Source: Bacteroidaceae bacterium (GTDB taxonomy: Bacteria > Bacteroidota > Bacteroidia > Bacteroidales > Bacteroidaceae). From it: DNA of 5,957 nt. The notes below the pieces were generated by a model. The model did not search any database, was not told the origin of the DNA, and was given only the letters and a program-made list of their open reading frames with translations. The translations under genes were made by a program, and so were the position numbers. This document shows, piece after piece, positions 5,069 through 5,957 of the stretch; within the stretch, counting starts at the first letter, position 1; the number at the start of each line of letters is the position of its first letter. Location of the stretch: contig CAAHEN010000260.1 in the NCBI GenBank assembly GCA_900772575.1, positions 1-5,957 on the forward strand, given 5' to 3'.

Positions 5069-5957
5069 ATGAAATCCATGATTCCCCCCTTTGGACAAGT
5101 AGCCATGCTGGCGCTCAGTCTGCTCGCCGCCAACCTCTTGGGCGCCTGTTCGTTGATGGAAGACGACCTCCCCGCCTGTCCGCAGGGACTCGACCTCCAC
5201 TTCAAGTACGACTACAACTTGGAGCGAGCCGACATGTTCACCGACCACGTGGGCGGCGTCACCGTCTACCTCTTCGACGCCGAAGGCCGCTATCTCACGG
5301 AGCAGAGTGTGGCCAACACCCGTACGGCCCAGCCACTGCGCGACCACAACTACAGAATGCACTTCGACGTGGCCCCGGGACAGTACACCTACACCGCCAT
5401 AGCCTGGCAAAAACCATACGCCGAGTGCCTGCTGGCACCCGGTGCCAAATTCCGCCTCACGCCGCCACAGGCCGGAGGCACGCAGCGCGACCTCAGCGTC
5501 ACGCTCGACCACATCGCCGCCATCGCCGACACCGCTGTTGTCGTCAACGCCGGACAGCCGCTCGACACGCTCTGGCACGGCTACCGCACAGCGCCCCTCA
5601 CCGTTGTCGCCGACGAGGTGACGACAGACACCGTCGCGCTCGTCCGCGACACCAAGCACGTCAGTGTCGCCCTGCGCAACGTCGACGAGGCCGAGAACAC
5701 CGACATCGCCGACTACGATATCCTCATCATCGACCATAACCCCACCATCGGCTGGGACAACAGCGTGGACGAAAGCGCCATGCTCTGTTATACGCCTTAC
5801 CGCAGTTGGAACACCATAGACAAATCCACGGACAGACAGACCAAGGCCGAAACAGCCGGGCAGCGCGGGCAGATAGCCCACGCCGACCTGATGACCTCGC
5901 GCCTCATCGACCACGGCACGGACTACCGCGCCGACGGCGTGCTCACCGTCCGCAACC
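5069..5957 (+). CDS. mfa2: FimB/Mfa2-family fimbrial anchor lipoprotein, 3' end cut by window
   Basis: The first 296 residues are visible and the frame is open to the right edge. Mfa2 of Porphyromonas is about 320 residues long, so most of the gene is probably present. The N-terminus is a lipoprotein signal ending in the lipobox LGAC with C27 as lipid site, followed by the family hallmark SLMEDDLPACPQGLDLHFKY and DYNLERADMFTDHV. Next come VTVYLFDAEGRYL (64-76), APGQYTYTAIAW (102-113), LDTLWHG (165-171) and the strand DTKHVSVALRNV (194-205). This is the two-domain transthyretin-like fold family that sits at the base of the fibre, anchors it in the outer membrane and, in Porphyromonas, limits fibre length. 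The ATG at 5069 gives the signal peptide directly; 5078 is a second in-frame ATG and 4985 an unlikely upstream one. Further cysteines are C37, C120 and C240. Confidence 0.93.
   Translation, partial: MKSMIPPFGQVAMLALSLLAANLLGACSLMEDDLPACPQGLDLHFKYDYNLERADMFTDHVGGVTVYLFDAEGRYLTEQSVANTRTAQPLRDHNYRMHFDVAPGQYTYTAIAWQKPYAECLLAPGAKFRLTPPQAGGTQRDLSVTLDHIAAIADTAVVVNAGQPLDTLWHGYRTAPLTVVADEVTTDTVALVRDTKHVSVALRNVDEAENTDIADYDILIIDHNPTIGWDNSVDESAMLCYTPYRSWNTIDKSTDRQTKAETAGQRGQIAHADLMTSRLIDHGTDYRADGVLTVRN

Noticed and set aside
4864..5739. 291-codon plus-strand frame ahead of and across the anchor gene
   Set aside because: It overlaps the FimB/Mfa2-like gene in another frame, and its product is Arg/His/Pro-rich without motifs, a frame-shadow pattern.
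3905..5914. 669-codon open frame on the minus strand
   Set aside because: It lies antisense to the fimbrillin gene, the gap and the anchor gene, all clear plus-strand families. It is rich in V, G, D and E in the way expected from the complement of GC-rich codons, and has no signal or domain I recognise.

Overview
The window looks like part of a Bacteroidales genome, probably a GC-rich Prevotellaceae-type or related gut or oral organism. It carries the front of a fimbria (type V pilus, FimA/Mfa1-like) locus. The support is four consecutive plus-strand genes that form a recognisable set: a DUF3575-type outer-membrane protein, a DUF3868/OmpA-like/TPR protein, an Mfa1-family fimbrillin lipoprotein and a FimB/Mfa2-family lipoprotein. 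None of the starts has a clear Shine-Dalgarno sequence, which is normal for Bacteroidota. Species cannot be assigned from this sequence alone.

Layout: positions 1-903 hold no gene I can support. The stretch is noncoding-looking, more AT-rich than the genes in places, and rich in inverted repeats. These include a perfect 15-bp palindromic arm pair at 94-156 and two interleaved perfect 8-bp inverted repeats at 691-738. Positions 904-1506 encode the DUF3575-like protein. After 27 bases, 1534-2964 encode the DUF3868/OmpA/TPR protein. After a 97-base gap, 3062-4825 encode the fimbrial shaft subunit. A 243-base gap follows, with a perfect 12-bp GC-rich hairpin at 4921-4963. From 5069 to the right edge runs the FimB/Mfa2-like gene, cut off by the window end after 296 codons.

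How the genes work together (family knowledge plus inference): fimbrillin is exported as a lipoprotein, moved to the surface, trimmed proteolytically in its N-terminal domain and polymerised by donor-strand exchange. The Mfa2/FimB-type lipoprotein anchors the base of the fibre in the outer membrane and limits its length. The two upstream envelope proteins are common companions of such loci but their function is unproven; they may form an outer-membrane or periplasmic support. Accessory tip genes (Mfa3-5 type) would be expected beyond the right edge.

I see no CRISPR array, transposase, tRNA, rRNA or defence system. The locus is a known type. The less explained parts are the structured 900-base upstream region and the hairpin between the shaft and anchor genes.
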